Shown one piece after another: positions 1 through 10,504 of a stretch of 64,000 nucleotides of DNA (position 1 is its first letter; each line of letters begins with the position of its first letter). The notes below the pieces were generated by a model that was given only the letters and a program-made list of their open reading frames with translations, did no database searches and was not told the origin of the DNA. The stretch is from Paragordius varius (lineage: Eukaryota; Nematomorpha): assembly GCA_964247055.1 (NCBI GenBank), contig OZ176054.1, forward strand, positions 6,634,001 through 6,698,000. The letters run 5' to 3'. Both the position numbers and the translations under genes were made by a program.

Positions 1-839
1 TGGCATTAGTAATGGACCGATTGTTGCTTTGGATTTTTGTTACTCTCTCCATCTTAGTCTCATTTTTCATCATATATTCGTCGCCATATTCCAAGTATGG
101 ATCTGCAATCAAACAGTTTCTTTTGTCATAAGTTGCACAATTTCAAATTAACCATAATAATTTTAATAAAATAGGTATTACTTTTATTTAATTTTAACCA
201 GATAATATCGCTTGATAAAAAATAATTAAGCTGTGTGCTAAAAATCTCCCGTAGATAGTTATTTCAACCGATCCTATTATGCTTCATAAAATAAACTATA
301 AGATTTTTAATTTCTTTTATTATAATTTATTATTTAGAATTCGAATGTATTTGGATTCAAAACTATGGAGGAAACACATCTAAAGCGTCTAAAAAGAGTA
401 TTAAACCATATTTATTATTATAAAAGAAACAAATAATGCTTTTAAAATAGTTATTTTAACCTTTGTGCCATTAAGTCAAATAAATGTGATATTTTTTATC
501 TTTGTGATCTACTTATATAAATAGTAATAATTTGGCCAAAATCTTTCATTGAGTGTTATAATAAGATTTCTAATCAAGATTCATCTTATTCAAACTTCAC
601 ATAATTTTTAACCTTCAACAATGCAGTATGGAACTTTTAATTTTTATTATTATATAAAAGATAATCCACGGTTAAAAAGATCAGATAAAAAAAACTTTTA
701 ATCTTCTATTCTTGTTGAAACGCTTTGCACATTTAGGAGCGAGATTCTTAAAAAAAGGAAAGTTACAATAAACAATATAAAGGTATAATGCAATGGAATA
801 GATTATCATGCTATTTATTTTAAATATTGTTGGAGATTA
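1..839. other. Left-edge AT-rich DNA, no gene seen
   Basis: Short, stop-rich frames on both strands and no recognisable protein, RNA or repeat. The sequence is A/T-rich with homopolymer runs. It lies outside the inverted-repeat element that begins at about 840. Confidence 0.5.
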
Positions 840-937
840 TTTGTTAACAAACTTTAGTGATATAAGTTGCTAATGACTCGTGTAAAATAAATGAATTTAT
901 TAAAATAATAAAATATTTCGGATCTTACTGATCCTTT

Positions 938-1957
938 ATCAATTTGAATGTATAAAAATAAAACAAAATAAAAAAAAATTTTATAAAATAAAAGCGGTTT
1001 TTGTGTTTTTTAATCCGTATTTGCAGCTGTAGATTATTTACATTATACCAGTGTTGTATATTGGTCCTTTTAAGGAAATTTTTAAGATGGGATTGAAATG
1101 CGGTAATTTCTCTCTTTTGTTGAGGAGGTTTTCTGCGTTGTTTGAATGGATGTACAGCGCATCTTCTATGGATCTTAAGTAAAAAATAATTTTTTGTCTG
1201 GCGAGTACTTTGTGGGAGCCCATTGTGTGTTGTGTCTGTTATATATCTGGTATACTGCTCAGTTTTTGCCTAGTGAAAAGAAAAAACAAATAAAACAAAC
1301 ATCGTTTATAGTAAGACGTTTATTAGAGCAAGGTTATTTGCAGATCAGATCAGTTTATAACCGATATCATTAATAAAATCTTATTTTCAAAAACGAAAAA
1401 CGAACACACTAACAAAAAATATGTCTACCATACAATAAAACGTCACATGAAATCAAAAAACAGTTGACAAGTAAAGACGTATTAGTAACGTACAAATCAT
1501 GCACCAATCAATTAAGACTCTAATCCAAAGTCATATATAAAATCCCGTGCAATAGATGCAACAAGATGAATATATATTTATAGTTTAAACACAAAGGCCA
1601 ATACAAATACGAGTACACGCGCATCTTAACCATAAAAACTTAACCGTATACCAGCATATACAACACACAATACGCTCCTACAAAGTACTCACCAAGCAAA
1701 ATTTTTTTTTATTAAGATCCATAGAAGATGAGCTGTACATCCATTCACACAACACGGAAAACCTCCTCAACAAAAGAGAGAAATTACCGAATATCGATCC
1801 CATCACCAAAAATTTTCTTAAAAGGAAATTAATATACAACACTGGTATAATTTATGCAATCAACAGCAGCAAATACGGAAAAAAATACGACAAACCGCTT
1901 TTATTTTTTAAAATTTATTATTGTTTATTTTGTTTTATTTTTAATATATTCATATAA
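938..1957. mobile_element. Palindromic pair of Penelope-like 3' ends
   Basis: Two copies of one sequence sit head to head: 938 to about 1275 on the minus strand and about 1640-1957 on the plus strand, with a ~365-bp middle part. Both arms encode the same peptide, with the core SIEDxLYIHSxNxENLLNKRE. It resembles the C-terminal tail found after the GIY-YIG endonuclease of Penelope-like elements. In the plus arm, near 1526-1575, the frame reads VIYKIPCNRCNKM, like the start of such an endonuclease. The frames are short and broken, and no reverse transcriptase is present, so both copies are 5'-truncated. The family call is by resemblance and is moderate. The element sits inside the left arm of the larger inverted repeat. 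Confidence 0.5.
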
Positions 1958-2739
1958 CACTGTGCAACAAAATATGGGGTCAATTTTCTGGACTCAATTT
2001 TCTAAATATTTTCTGATTCCTTATAGTATTGTGATCAGATTTTCGTAAAAAATTTTTTACTTACCCAGCTCGTTTTGGAGATATGGGACTTTTTCCATAT
2101 TTGGACATATCCAAAATTATCTTGTTTGTAAATATTTTTCGCTATGTAAACAAATAATATGTGGCTTACATAAGTATTTTTACAAGAAATTACCAATTTA
2201 TCTTCAAAATAAAAAAAAAATTCCCAAAATATCCAATACTTTTTGTTTTAGGGGGCAAAAACCCTCAAAAATTGGGTAACTTAACATTTTTTCACACAAA
2301 TATTTTTTATCAATTTATTACAAAACAAACTTTATTGTATGTTCTTGGATGTTAATGATGTTTGTTTAAGTATAAATATCACTTTGTAATAGCTTTGTGG
2401 ACTTTTATTTTAAAAAATAAATTTAATTTTTACATCTTTTTTGCTGTTTTTTTATGTAAAAAAACTAAATTTTACTCAGCTGCATATAATATATTCTTTA
2501 TTTCATATGATATTTTTAAATATTTCCCACACTCAAATATACTCCATATCAGTTTTTTCATCAAGAAATATTATTATATACCCAAAATGTACAAAAAATA
2601 TAATTACTACCCAAGTATATATATATTTATAATTTTAGGATGGATAAAAATATTGTTTGCCATATATGTGGACAATACACAAAAAAACTAATAGTATAAA
2701 CATTACCACTTACATAAAAAACTATTTTTTTATATTATG

Positions 2740-3156
2740 GCGAACCTAGATTTGGGCCCCGAACACCGTATCTCGGACATGTAGCATTAGTTTAGGAGTC
2801 GGTACCACAAAACCGGACCTGGACTCCCTTGGGGTATCCCTATGATATGGCGAGAGCCAAAATCTCATTCTGAATGTTACTTTTGTGCAGTTCCAAAACC
2901 ATTTCTTATTAACATTACCAAAAAAAACAAAAAACCTATCGAATATCCAAACTTTTCTTGTGCAATTCGTCCTGTTTATCATTCCATTGACCTTCCCGTA
3001 CCTTCATCTCCAACCATTCATATCGATTTATTTGATATGATGGATGATACTGATTTGGAATTTTATCATCAAGATATAAAGGGCACTAATAAATTAAGTG
3101 GCACTGAGGTGATATCCCTAATCATAAAATTGCATCTCTCAAAACGGTATTTTTAG
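2740..3156 (+). pseudogene. Fragment of a repeat-borne WREP...CYFC protein
   Basis: An open frame from 2842 reads WREPKSHSECYFC, then KKPIEYPNFSCAIRPV, then an acidic stretch and LSGTEVISLI. I recognise this arrangement from uncharacterised multi-copy proteins of arthropods and cnidarians (WREPxxHxxDCYFC ... YPNxxSAxRPVPH). Upstream bases 2810-2841 could supply GLPWGIPM, matching the usual residues before WREP. There is no start codon in context, and the frame ends at 3156 in low-complexity DNA. It is best read as a decayed fragment within the loop of the 840-4965 element. The function is unknown. Confidence 0.55.
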
Positions 3157-3596
3157 AAAACCCTTCGAAAAAACCTATCGAAACAATATAAATTTAATTT
3201 GCGATTATATATATATGAATAAATAAATTATTATTTTATTTTTAACACTTAATTTACTTTATTTAAAGTCTAGATTAGATTATCCGTGTCTTAACATCTG
3301 TACACCAAAATATATTCTAAATATTCACTCTAATAACTGATTATAATTAGGATTTGCATATAGTTCAATATATTATGATGAATTCATTTATTAATGGTAT
3401 TATATTTTCTTTAAACGTTTTTGATATGATATGGCATATTCAATTTTCTCTGCACAGTCGTCCATATTGAAAGCTAATCTATTAGCTGATGTGATATACA
3501 AATTGTTGCTGGGTACTTTGTCATGGTAATATAACTACCTGATCGATATATTGTTTTTATAAGAATGTATGAAAGAAATCAATAAAATACTTTTAT

Positions 3597-3810
3597 ATGG
3601 CAGACGCCAAAATCGAATTGGTAAATAATTTTAAATACTTGGGCGATGCCATACATTGCCTAGGTAGAATAAACCAATCAGTTAAATATAGATCCCAACA
3701 GGCTGGGGTAAAATATCATTAACTTAAATTTATGTTTAAAAATAAACACATATCAGCAAAAAACAAAGGTTTGATTAGAGTTGTTGATAAGCGACAATAG
3801 TTTAAATTAA
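3597..3810 (+). mobile_element. LINE reverse-transcriptase fragment
   Basis: Translated, the stretch gives VNNFKYLGDAIHCLG, followed by a segment with SQQAGVKYH, KNKHIS and KNKGLIRVV. This matches the region after the RT catalytic core of many non-LTR retrotransposons (FxYLGD...GG...RIxxGWxKF...LKxKxxVYxxxV). It is a short, broken piece in the loop of the large inverted-repeat element. Confidence 0.65.
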
Positions 3811-4097
3811 ATGAAACGTTAACGACAAAAACAATAATTTAACCGAAGAGACGATAACCCAAATAAAATTTATAAGAATATATGGTTAAAATTATTAAAA
3901 ATATAATTTAGTATATGAGGGTGCATTCCTTTGATTTCCCTGTGGCATACGTACTGTTCCCTAAACAACTGAAATTTTATGGGTGATTCAACTTTAATTA
4001 AAAAAGAATTCATTTCTGAGTATCGTAAAACTTCATCAGGGTAATAAGCTTCTTTAGATTGCACTCTTGACAAAGAGGGAATCATCCATATCCCTAA

Positions 4098-4098
4098 A

Positions 4099-4138
<40 letters not shown>
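4098..4138. repeat. TA dinucleotide microsatellite
   Basis: An almost pure (TA)n run of about 40 bp. Similar runs occur near 22916-22940, 36797-36822, 41435-41452, 56519-56550 and 58528-58552. Confidence 0.9.
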
Positions 4139-4139
<1 letters not shown>

Positions 4140-5059
4140 GTATTTGATGGTATCAAGGTGTGTTCTTCTCTTATCCAAAAGGCAAACGATTTTTCCGATT
4201 CAGAATTCAATTACAAATTTATATAAGAACCATTGTCCATTTCATATTATTTTAAAATATTTAAAAATGAAGCAAACGAATCAACATATCTGACACCATA
4301 TATGGTCAAAATTTAAAAATTTCAGATGAAAAAATGAAATTAGTATTTACAGCTGAGTAAATTAAATCATTTTTTACATAAAAAAAGCAACAAAAAAGCT
4401 GTAAAAATTAAATGTATTTTTAAAAATAAAAGTCCACAAAGCTATTACAAAGTGATATTTATATTTAAACAAACATTATTAACATCCAAGAACATACAAT
4501 AAAGTTTGTTTTGATTTAATAAATTGATAAAAAATATTTGTGTGAAAAAATGTTAAGTTACCCAATTTTTGAGGGTTTTTGCCCCCTAAAACAAAAAGTA
4601 TTGGATATTTTGAGTAATTTTTTTTTTATTTTGAAGATAAATTGGTAATTTCTTGTAAAAATACTTATGTAAGCCACATATTATTTGTTTGCATAGCGAA
4701 AACAATTTACAAACAAGAAAATTTTGGATATGTCCAAATATGGAAAAAGTCCCATATCTCCAAAACGAGCTTGGTAAGTAAAAAAATTTTTTACGAAAAT
4801 CTGATCACAATACTATAAGGAATCAGAAAATATTTAGAAAATCGAGTCCAGAAAAAGTTGTGTCACAGTGTAATTGATAAAGGAGTAAGATACGAAATAT
4901 TCTATTATTTTAATATAATCATTTATTTTGCACGAGTTATTAGCAATTTATATTTAAAATAAAACTCGTCCTCAAAATCTTATATCTAAGTGAGATTATA
5001 ACCGTGCGACTAATGAAACATTTAAGTATCAATATAAATGATATGAAAAATTACAGGAA

Positions 5060-5425
5060 ATCCATATATTTATAAAGAGTGTTGGTTTTTGACGGAAAAT
5101 ATGTAGGCCCATTAAAATTTGAAGTGAAAATATAGAATGCGCAGACTATAGCCTTGTTTTAAATTAGCCTTCAATTAAGACTAACAAAATATTCACCCAA
5201 AATCAAGTTTTTGATGCAATTTTAAACAGTAGACCAACTAAATTTTATACAAAGATTTTTTACGGATGCGCCAAACATAGTCGGCTCCCTTTTTTGATCA
5301 GCCCGTATATTTAACCGCTTCTCCTCCCTCATAAAATAAAATTTTATTTAAAAAAACCAAGTCCCCAAAAAACATTTTGAGACGTTTTTTCGCTAAAGTT
5401 CTGGATTATTTCAAATCAATACTGG
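5060..5425. repeat. Diverged copy of the repeat that is tandem in the last PDI intron
   Basis: It shares the order 'taggcccatt', 'catagtcggctcccttttttgat', 'ccgcttctcctccc' and a following A-rich 'aagtcc' with the repeat units at 25516-26560. It has no coding potential. Confidence 0.55.
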
Positions 5426-5599
5426 TTTTAGATATGCCCATAAAGCACATTTTAGCCCAGCACTTTTTATAAGCAGCTGATACGGTATATATCTATCGCT
5501 TTGAATTTTAGGTTTGTTTGTTTTTAAATTTTGAATTTTTGTAAAATAACAGTTTTGTTTTAACATAAATTTGAGACGAACGAATCAAAGTCTTAGATG

Positions 5600-5960
5600 A
5601 TAGAAATGTCCAGCCTTATCGAATCACTTTGATAAAGTGTTTTTATAATATCCTAAAGCGTTTTTACCGTTTCCAACATGCCTCAAAAGAGTATTAAGTA
5701 CGCTTCAACAATATTTTTCTAAAAATCACATTTGAAAAATGCATTTCAAATATATTTTTAGTTAATAACAAAGTAAAGCACATATTTTTAAATTTTATCG
5801 CGCGATCCCGGCATTTTTGCGTTTATTTAAGGAAAAGTAGCCCATTTTAGCAGATGGGAAAACATTGGGACCCCACAAAATTTTTTGAAATATTTTTTGC
5901 TTTTTACATGTTTTTGTTGTTATTGCTGCGACTAACTGCAGCATTGAAAATATATTTCTC
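5600..5960 (+). repeat. Dispersed repeat F, copy 1
   Basis: Shares 'ggcatttttgcgtttattt', 'gcccattttag' and 'atattttttgctttttacatg' with copies near 29865 and 38150 (+) and near 29165 and 45840 (-). The element type is not recognised and there is no ORF. Confidence 0.55.
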
Positions 5961-5999
5961 CACTTGCGAATACCATATCTAGCGTTTAATCCGGCTATT

Positions 6000-7110
6000 T
6001 TGTTTTATTCATCCAGCGAGGTCTTCTTCTTCCTCGTTTACGATCACCACACATTTTCCCAGCATCAGTGACTTTTCGAGTGGGTTTGATCTAATAATGT
6101 GGCCGAAATAGGAAAGTTTTTGGCGTATTGGAACCAAGTAGTGGCAAAGATTGATTTTATTTAAAATAATGGAGTTAAATTTTGTCTAAACATTTTGCTT
6201 GGAGAAGTGTCCTCTAAACCCATACGAAAGAATTTATTCGTTTGTCATATTTTTTTAAGTGTCCAGCTTTCGCACCCATATAGTAATGTGGGGAATACAG
6301 TTCCCTTGATTAATCTGATTTTGCTTTTTAATTTAATATCATGCGACGACCAAACGTTTTGTATTTGAATGCAAATCCTTTTGAAATGGCAATTCTTCGT
6401 TTTATTTCTGGAGTAGAGTTGGTGTCATTGTTTATATTGCTGCCCAAATACGTGTAAATGTTTACGGTTTTATGATTTCCGTTGAGGATTATTAAGTTGG
6501 TTTTTTTAAGCGGGTTGATTTTTATTACTTTTATGTTATTTTAAAGTTAATTAATCCGTATTTATCGCATTCAACTCTAAAAAATTGCAGAACTTGCGAT
6601 AATGTGTCGATACTGTCCGAAAATAGAGGTGTAATCTGCGTGATGAACGGATGTGAACAAGTTACTGCTTACGTTGATGCCAGAAGTTTCTGGCATATTT
6701 CTTTGTATGCATTCGAGATAGGCGTTAAAAAGAATTGGGACAGTTTTGGCATAAGCTGACTTGCACCCTCGTGAAGTGTAGATACTACAGCCGTGGAATT
6801 TAAGTAAATTGAGAATATGACGTTGATTAGATGGGTTAACACTCCAAGTTTTAGGGATGTTTGTAATTTAATGTGTTGAATGGAATCAAATGCTTTGGAA
6901 AAATCGACAAAGCACATGTGCAGTTCTTTGTTGAATTCAATATGTTTCACTTCAACCTCATATTGCATATCACATCTCAGCATCCTCTTCCTTTTCGAAA
7001 ACCAGTCTGAATCATGGATATCTCGGGATCAAGAATGGTATTTAATCAAACCTGTATTATTTTTAAGGAAGCTTTGGACATCAGATTAATAAGCGCTATG
7101 GTGTGATAGT
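6000..7110 (-). mobile_element. LINE remnant: RT domain and C-terminal tail
   Basis: Read on the minus strand, about 6985-6670 gives HIEFNKELHMCFVDFSKAFD, which contains the RT motif with its first catalytic Asp. It continues KLQTSLKLGVLTHLINVI. Further downstream a decayed YADDT-like site (HHADYT) and VECDKYGL are visible near 6560-6640. Near 6060-6110 the frame gives HIIRSNPLEKSLMLGK, the usual tail of craft-like non-LTR elements. Several frame changes and stops show it is dead. The endonuclease region is missing. Confidence 0.8.
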
Positions 7111-7851
7111 CGTCGCCATATTTTTGGAATCAATTATTAGATTTCACCAAAAAAAATTTGTTTAGGAAATGTGCGCAAATTTCACCATTTCCTGATGGAG
7201 GAGTCTAAAAAAGGATAATAACTTTCATATCACTCGTAAGGGCCAAAAAACTAAAAACACCCTGATAATTTTAATACATTTTCAGGGAATAACCCATATA
7301 TGTATACGCCACCATATAAAAAGCTGGTTCAAAAGAAATTCACCGAAAACTTCTTATAAGTTTAATAAACATATGAGTTATTTACCATTTTCAAAAATTT
7401 TAGTCATTGACAAATGGCTTCATTGGCTAAATACAAGAAATATATGGGTAATTTAGCTTTCAAAGATAAAACTGTAACAAAATACGAACACTCTATATGA
7501 AAACTTTACATAAAGCAATTTCATTAGTTCGTTGGCGAAATTTCGATAGATTTTTCAAATTATGAAAGCAATTAATATTTTTAAAGTTTTTGGTGGGTCT
7601 CACAAAATATCTCAAGGCAACATTTTAACCACCTCTGTTTTGGAACATGGTTAGGACAGCACCACAGGATAAATACACCTCCGAAAACGTGTCTGCGGCT
7701 GATTTTTCTCTATTTATCATAAATAGGGCACGGGTAATAGGGAATAATATTTTTGATATGAGAATCAGTTGATTTTTGTCGCAAAGCATTATAGAGAATG
7801 GTTTAATGCGCTTTAATGTTTTGGTCACATTGCGCAAAAACATGAACTTTT
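7111..7851. other. Repeat-derived intergenic DNA
   Basis: No gene is seen. The stretch near 7190-7265 (cactcgtaaggg) resembles parts of the dispersed repeats near 29040 and 38500. The minus-strand frame at 7625-7858 has no recognisable motif. Confidence 0.4.
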
Positions 7852-8325
7852 TTAACACTTCGATTCAATTGACCAAATACCACAGACTAAATTAAAGTAA
7901 ATTCTTTAAAAACTACTGAAGGAATAGGTCCCAATTTAAATTATGCTTCTATCCTAATAAAAATTATATAAATAAGCTAAAATATCTAAATAAAATTTCG
8001 TTTGAAAAAAAGCTTCATGTCAAACTACTTTGACGCTATTTTTATTTTGCAAAATTTTTGCAAAATATCGTGCATATTAATTTTTAAAGGTATAATTAAA
8101 GCTAAATTTTCATATAAATCACATCTATCATTGATATAAAATAGAAAGTATTTTTAAATAAAGTTTTTTAAATATTCCGGTTTATTAATGCTAAATAAGT
8201 GCAAAATTTTGCCATGGCTTCGATTCCTTCCATATTTTTTAAGTTTAATTTTAAACAGCCCTGGGGTATCTAACTACCCCAATTTGAATCGAAGGACTAA
8301 ACTGAATATGTTGTATATAAGTCTT
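7852..8325 (+). mobile_element. MITE family A, copy 1 (degenerate)
   Basis: Starts TTAACACTTCGATTCAA and ends near CCCCAATTTGAATCGAAGGA followed by a decayed TTAACACTT-type terminus. It contains the family's internal blocks (CAAACTACTTTGACGC, GTGCAAAATTTTGCCATGG). It is shorter than the ~570 bp norm through internal loss. It is non-coding. Confidence 0.8.
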
Positions 8326-8929
8326 AAAAAATAAAATGCGCGAAACAAAAATGCATCGCAAAAAATAAGATGAATCAAAAATTAAACCATTGTTACTTTT
8401 AGTAGACATATTTACAAAACAATTATTTGATAAAACATCATGCAGTGAAAAAACAACTATCACTTCTTCCTAACACGGCGAAATTAATATTTTTTTTTCA
8501 TATATATATATGTATGGCTTATTAACGATACTATATATTAGCACACCTAACATAAAGGGATTTATTAATGTGTGTAGATACTGCATCAAACCCAACCTCG
8601 ATGTGTCTACCCGCTCTGAAGCTCCATGCCTTATGGGGTAGAAAATGCAAGACGGCAGGTGGTCGTCGATCTTCCGACGCAACACATTTAAGTGGTTCCG
8701 TAGACCAGAAAAATAAATAAAATCGATGATTATAGAATTAATATTGTTTTTAAAATATATAAGACATGCACTGCATAAAAGCAGGCTACAGAGAATGTTA
8801 AAACGTATGGCAAAATGAATTCAAAACTAGAAATAAATAACCCTATTTTAATTTATATTTCTACCTCAGTATTTGATTAACTTAATAATAACTTAAAGTA
8901 CTTAGTTTGGTTATATATTTAGAGCCGAG
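8326..8929. other. Spacer between two MITE copies
   Basis: No gene is recognised. A minus-strand frame at 8470-8685 is somewhat less AT-rich (for example SCIFYPIRHGASERVDTSRL). It could be a decayed fragment, but it shows no motif I can name. Confidence 0.3.
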
Positions 8930-9496
8930 TGAAATAATTCAAGGGGAATCTAAATACCCCAGACTAAAATTAAATTAATATTTTTAATACTGAAGGAAAG
9001 GTCTAATTTAGATTTATGCTTCTATCCTGTTAAATATTATATGAATAAGCCAATATATTCTTAATAAAATTTAATTTTGGAAAGAAAGTTCCATGTCAAA
9101 CTACTTCAACGCTATTTTTATTTTACAAAATTTTTGCAAAATATCGTTTTCATTTAATTTTGTAAAATTAAAGCTAATTTTTTATTTAAATTACATCTAA
9201 CATTGATAGAAATAGAAAAAGCGCTTTATTTTGTATTATTTTATAATTTTACCATTTCACACATGTTACGTTGACGAATTTTTTACCTTTCGGCTTTAGC
9301 TTAAAATTAGTAATATCAAGAATTTAATAAATTTTTTATATATTTCCGTTTATCAATGATATACATGTGCAAAATTTTGCCATGGTTTGATTCCTTCCAT
9401 AATTTTTAATGTATTGGATTTTAAACAGGCCTGGGGTATCCAACTACCCCAATTAGCATCGAAAGACTAAAATGAGTGTGTTGGATCCAAGTGTTA
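8930..9496 (+). mobile_element. MITE family A, copy 2, next to the NDPK gene
   Basis: Full-length copy whose left end is slightly decayed. Internal blocks are as in the other copies, and the right end reads GGATCCAAGTGTTAA. It ends 60 bp before the NDPK start codon, so the promoter lies either in the short gap or in the element. Confidence 0.85.
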
Positions 9497-9499
9497 ATA

Positions 9500-9555
9500 A
9501 ACAACCTTATGTGTTTATAAAAAAAAACACATTCACCATATATTTCCGTTAACAT
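9500..9555 (+). promoter_or_regulatory. Likely core promoter/5' leader of the NDPK gene
   Basis: Only about 59 bp separate the MITE from the ATG. This gap contains a TATA-like TTTATAAAA at about 9514-9522, roughly 35 bp before the start codon. If it acts as a TATA box the leader would be very short. This is inference from spacing only. Confidence 0.3.
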
Positions 9556-10058
9556 ATGTCAGCTACTGAACGCACATTTTTGGCTATAAAGCCCGATGCT
9601 GTTAGTCGTGCTTTTATTGGCAAAATTATTACAAGATTCGAAGATAAAGGCTACAAATTAATTGGGATGAAGTTCATGTCGGTAGTCCAATATTTTATTT
9701 TAGGCATCCACACAACTCCTGGAAAAGCATTATCAAGATTTGAAAGATAAACCTTTCTTTAAACCTTTGGTCGAATATATGGCATCAGGGCCTGTTGTTG
9801 CAATGGTTTGGGAAGGGGCAAATATAGTCAAAACTGCACGGCAGATGTTGGGTGCAACTAATCCGTTAGAATCGAATCCTGGTACTATAAGAGGTGACTA
9901 TGCGATTGCTGTTGGAAGGTTTTTCATAAATTTATTTTAGAAATATAATACATGGTAGCGATTCAGTAGCCAGTGCCGAAAAAGAAATAGCTTTATGGTT
10001 TAAGAATGATGAACTTGTTAAATGGGATCGCATTGATAAAAAAATGATATATGAATAG
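9556..10058 (+). CDS. Nucleoside diphosphate kinase, 3 exons with 22-nt introns
   Basis: Transfers the terminal phosphate between nucleoside tri- and diphosphates through a phosphohistidine. Exons 9556-9681, 9704-9918 and 9941-10058 give 459 nt, or 152 aa, the standard group I length. The protein opens [18 protein letters not shown]. It keeps [25 protein letters not shown] and the active-site NIIHGSDS, and ends DKKMIYE. The two introns (9682-9703 in phase 0, 9919-9940 in phase 2) are each 22 nt, begin GT and end TTTATTTTAG. Without their removal the frame breaks inside conserved blocks ([14 protein letters not shown] and AVGR/NIIHG). The start is the only ATG in register with the conserved N-terminus. 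A polyadenylation-like AATAAA lies near 10114. The product is probably cytosolic, since no targeting signal is seen. Confidence 0.97.
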
Positions 10059-10504
10059 TACATTTTATATTAAAATTTGGTCATATGATGATTAAGTCAT
10101 TAATTATTTAATCAATAAATTATTTGCTTTAATATAATACGTTTTTGTGAAATATAAGCATTTATTTGATCGAATTGTATAAAGGAAAATTTATTAGCAT
10201 GTAAAAATTTAATCGGTTGAAAATATAATTAATTATCTGATAATGCGCACTGTAATTTGTTTCCATATTTTTAAATAAGATTGCTCATTTCAAACTTTTA
10301 CCTATATCAGTGATAATCACCCAAAAAATTTGATACTGGCCAAATAAAATACATTTTTTTCGAGGGCCATGAACCTTATAATGACAAATCCATAGATATT
10401 TGACACATATGCACGCATTTATACTCTAAATCAGCACAATGAATTTTTTGCGGAATATAAATTCAGCTAAAAACTTGTATTGCATCATTTAATTTTAAAA
10501 ATAA
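10059..10504. other. 3' flank of NDPK and spacer
   Basis: Contains an AATAAA near 10114 and AT-rich DNA. A 'cgagggccatgaacc' stretch near 10362 may be part of an hAT-element end, but this is uncertain. Confidence 0.35.

Larger units (their letters stand above)
840..4965. mobile_element. Large inverted-repeat (fold-back) element, nested
   Basis: The left arm (about 840-938 plus 1957-2495) is the reverse complement of the right arm (about 4335-4965). Matching landmarks are the CTCGTTTTGGAGATATGGGA block near 2070 with its complement near 4755, and the CACGAGT/ACTCGTG block near 4940 with its complement near 880. The right arm is continuous, whereas the left arm is interrupted between 938 and 1957 by a second palindromic element, so that one inserted later. 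The loop (about 2500-4330) holds a fragment of a repeat-borne protein, a LINE fragment and a TA microsatellite. No transposase for this element is recognised. The arms are imperfect but align over about 630 bp. Confidence 0.7.

Noticed and set aside
1854-2691. Several 60-109-aa + strand ORFs
   Set aside because: Extremely Phe/Tyr/Ile/Lys-rich frames in the arms of inverted repeats. They follow from base composition.
3870-4178. A 102-aa minus-strand ORF
   Set aside because: It includes the TA microsatellite translated as YIYIYI and has no motif. Chance.
9682-9703. The NDPK gaps as frameshift damage in a pseudogene
   Set aside because: Both gaps are the same length, start GT, end in the same 10 nt with AG, and restore an otherwise perfect 152-aa protein. 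Introns explain this far better.
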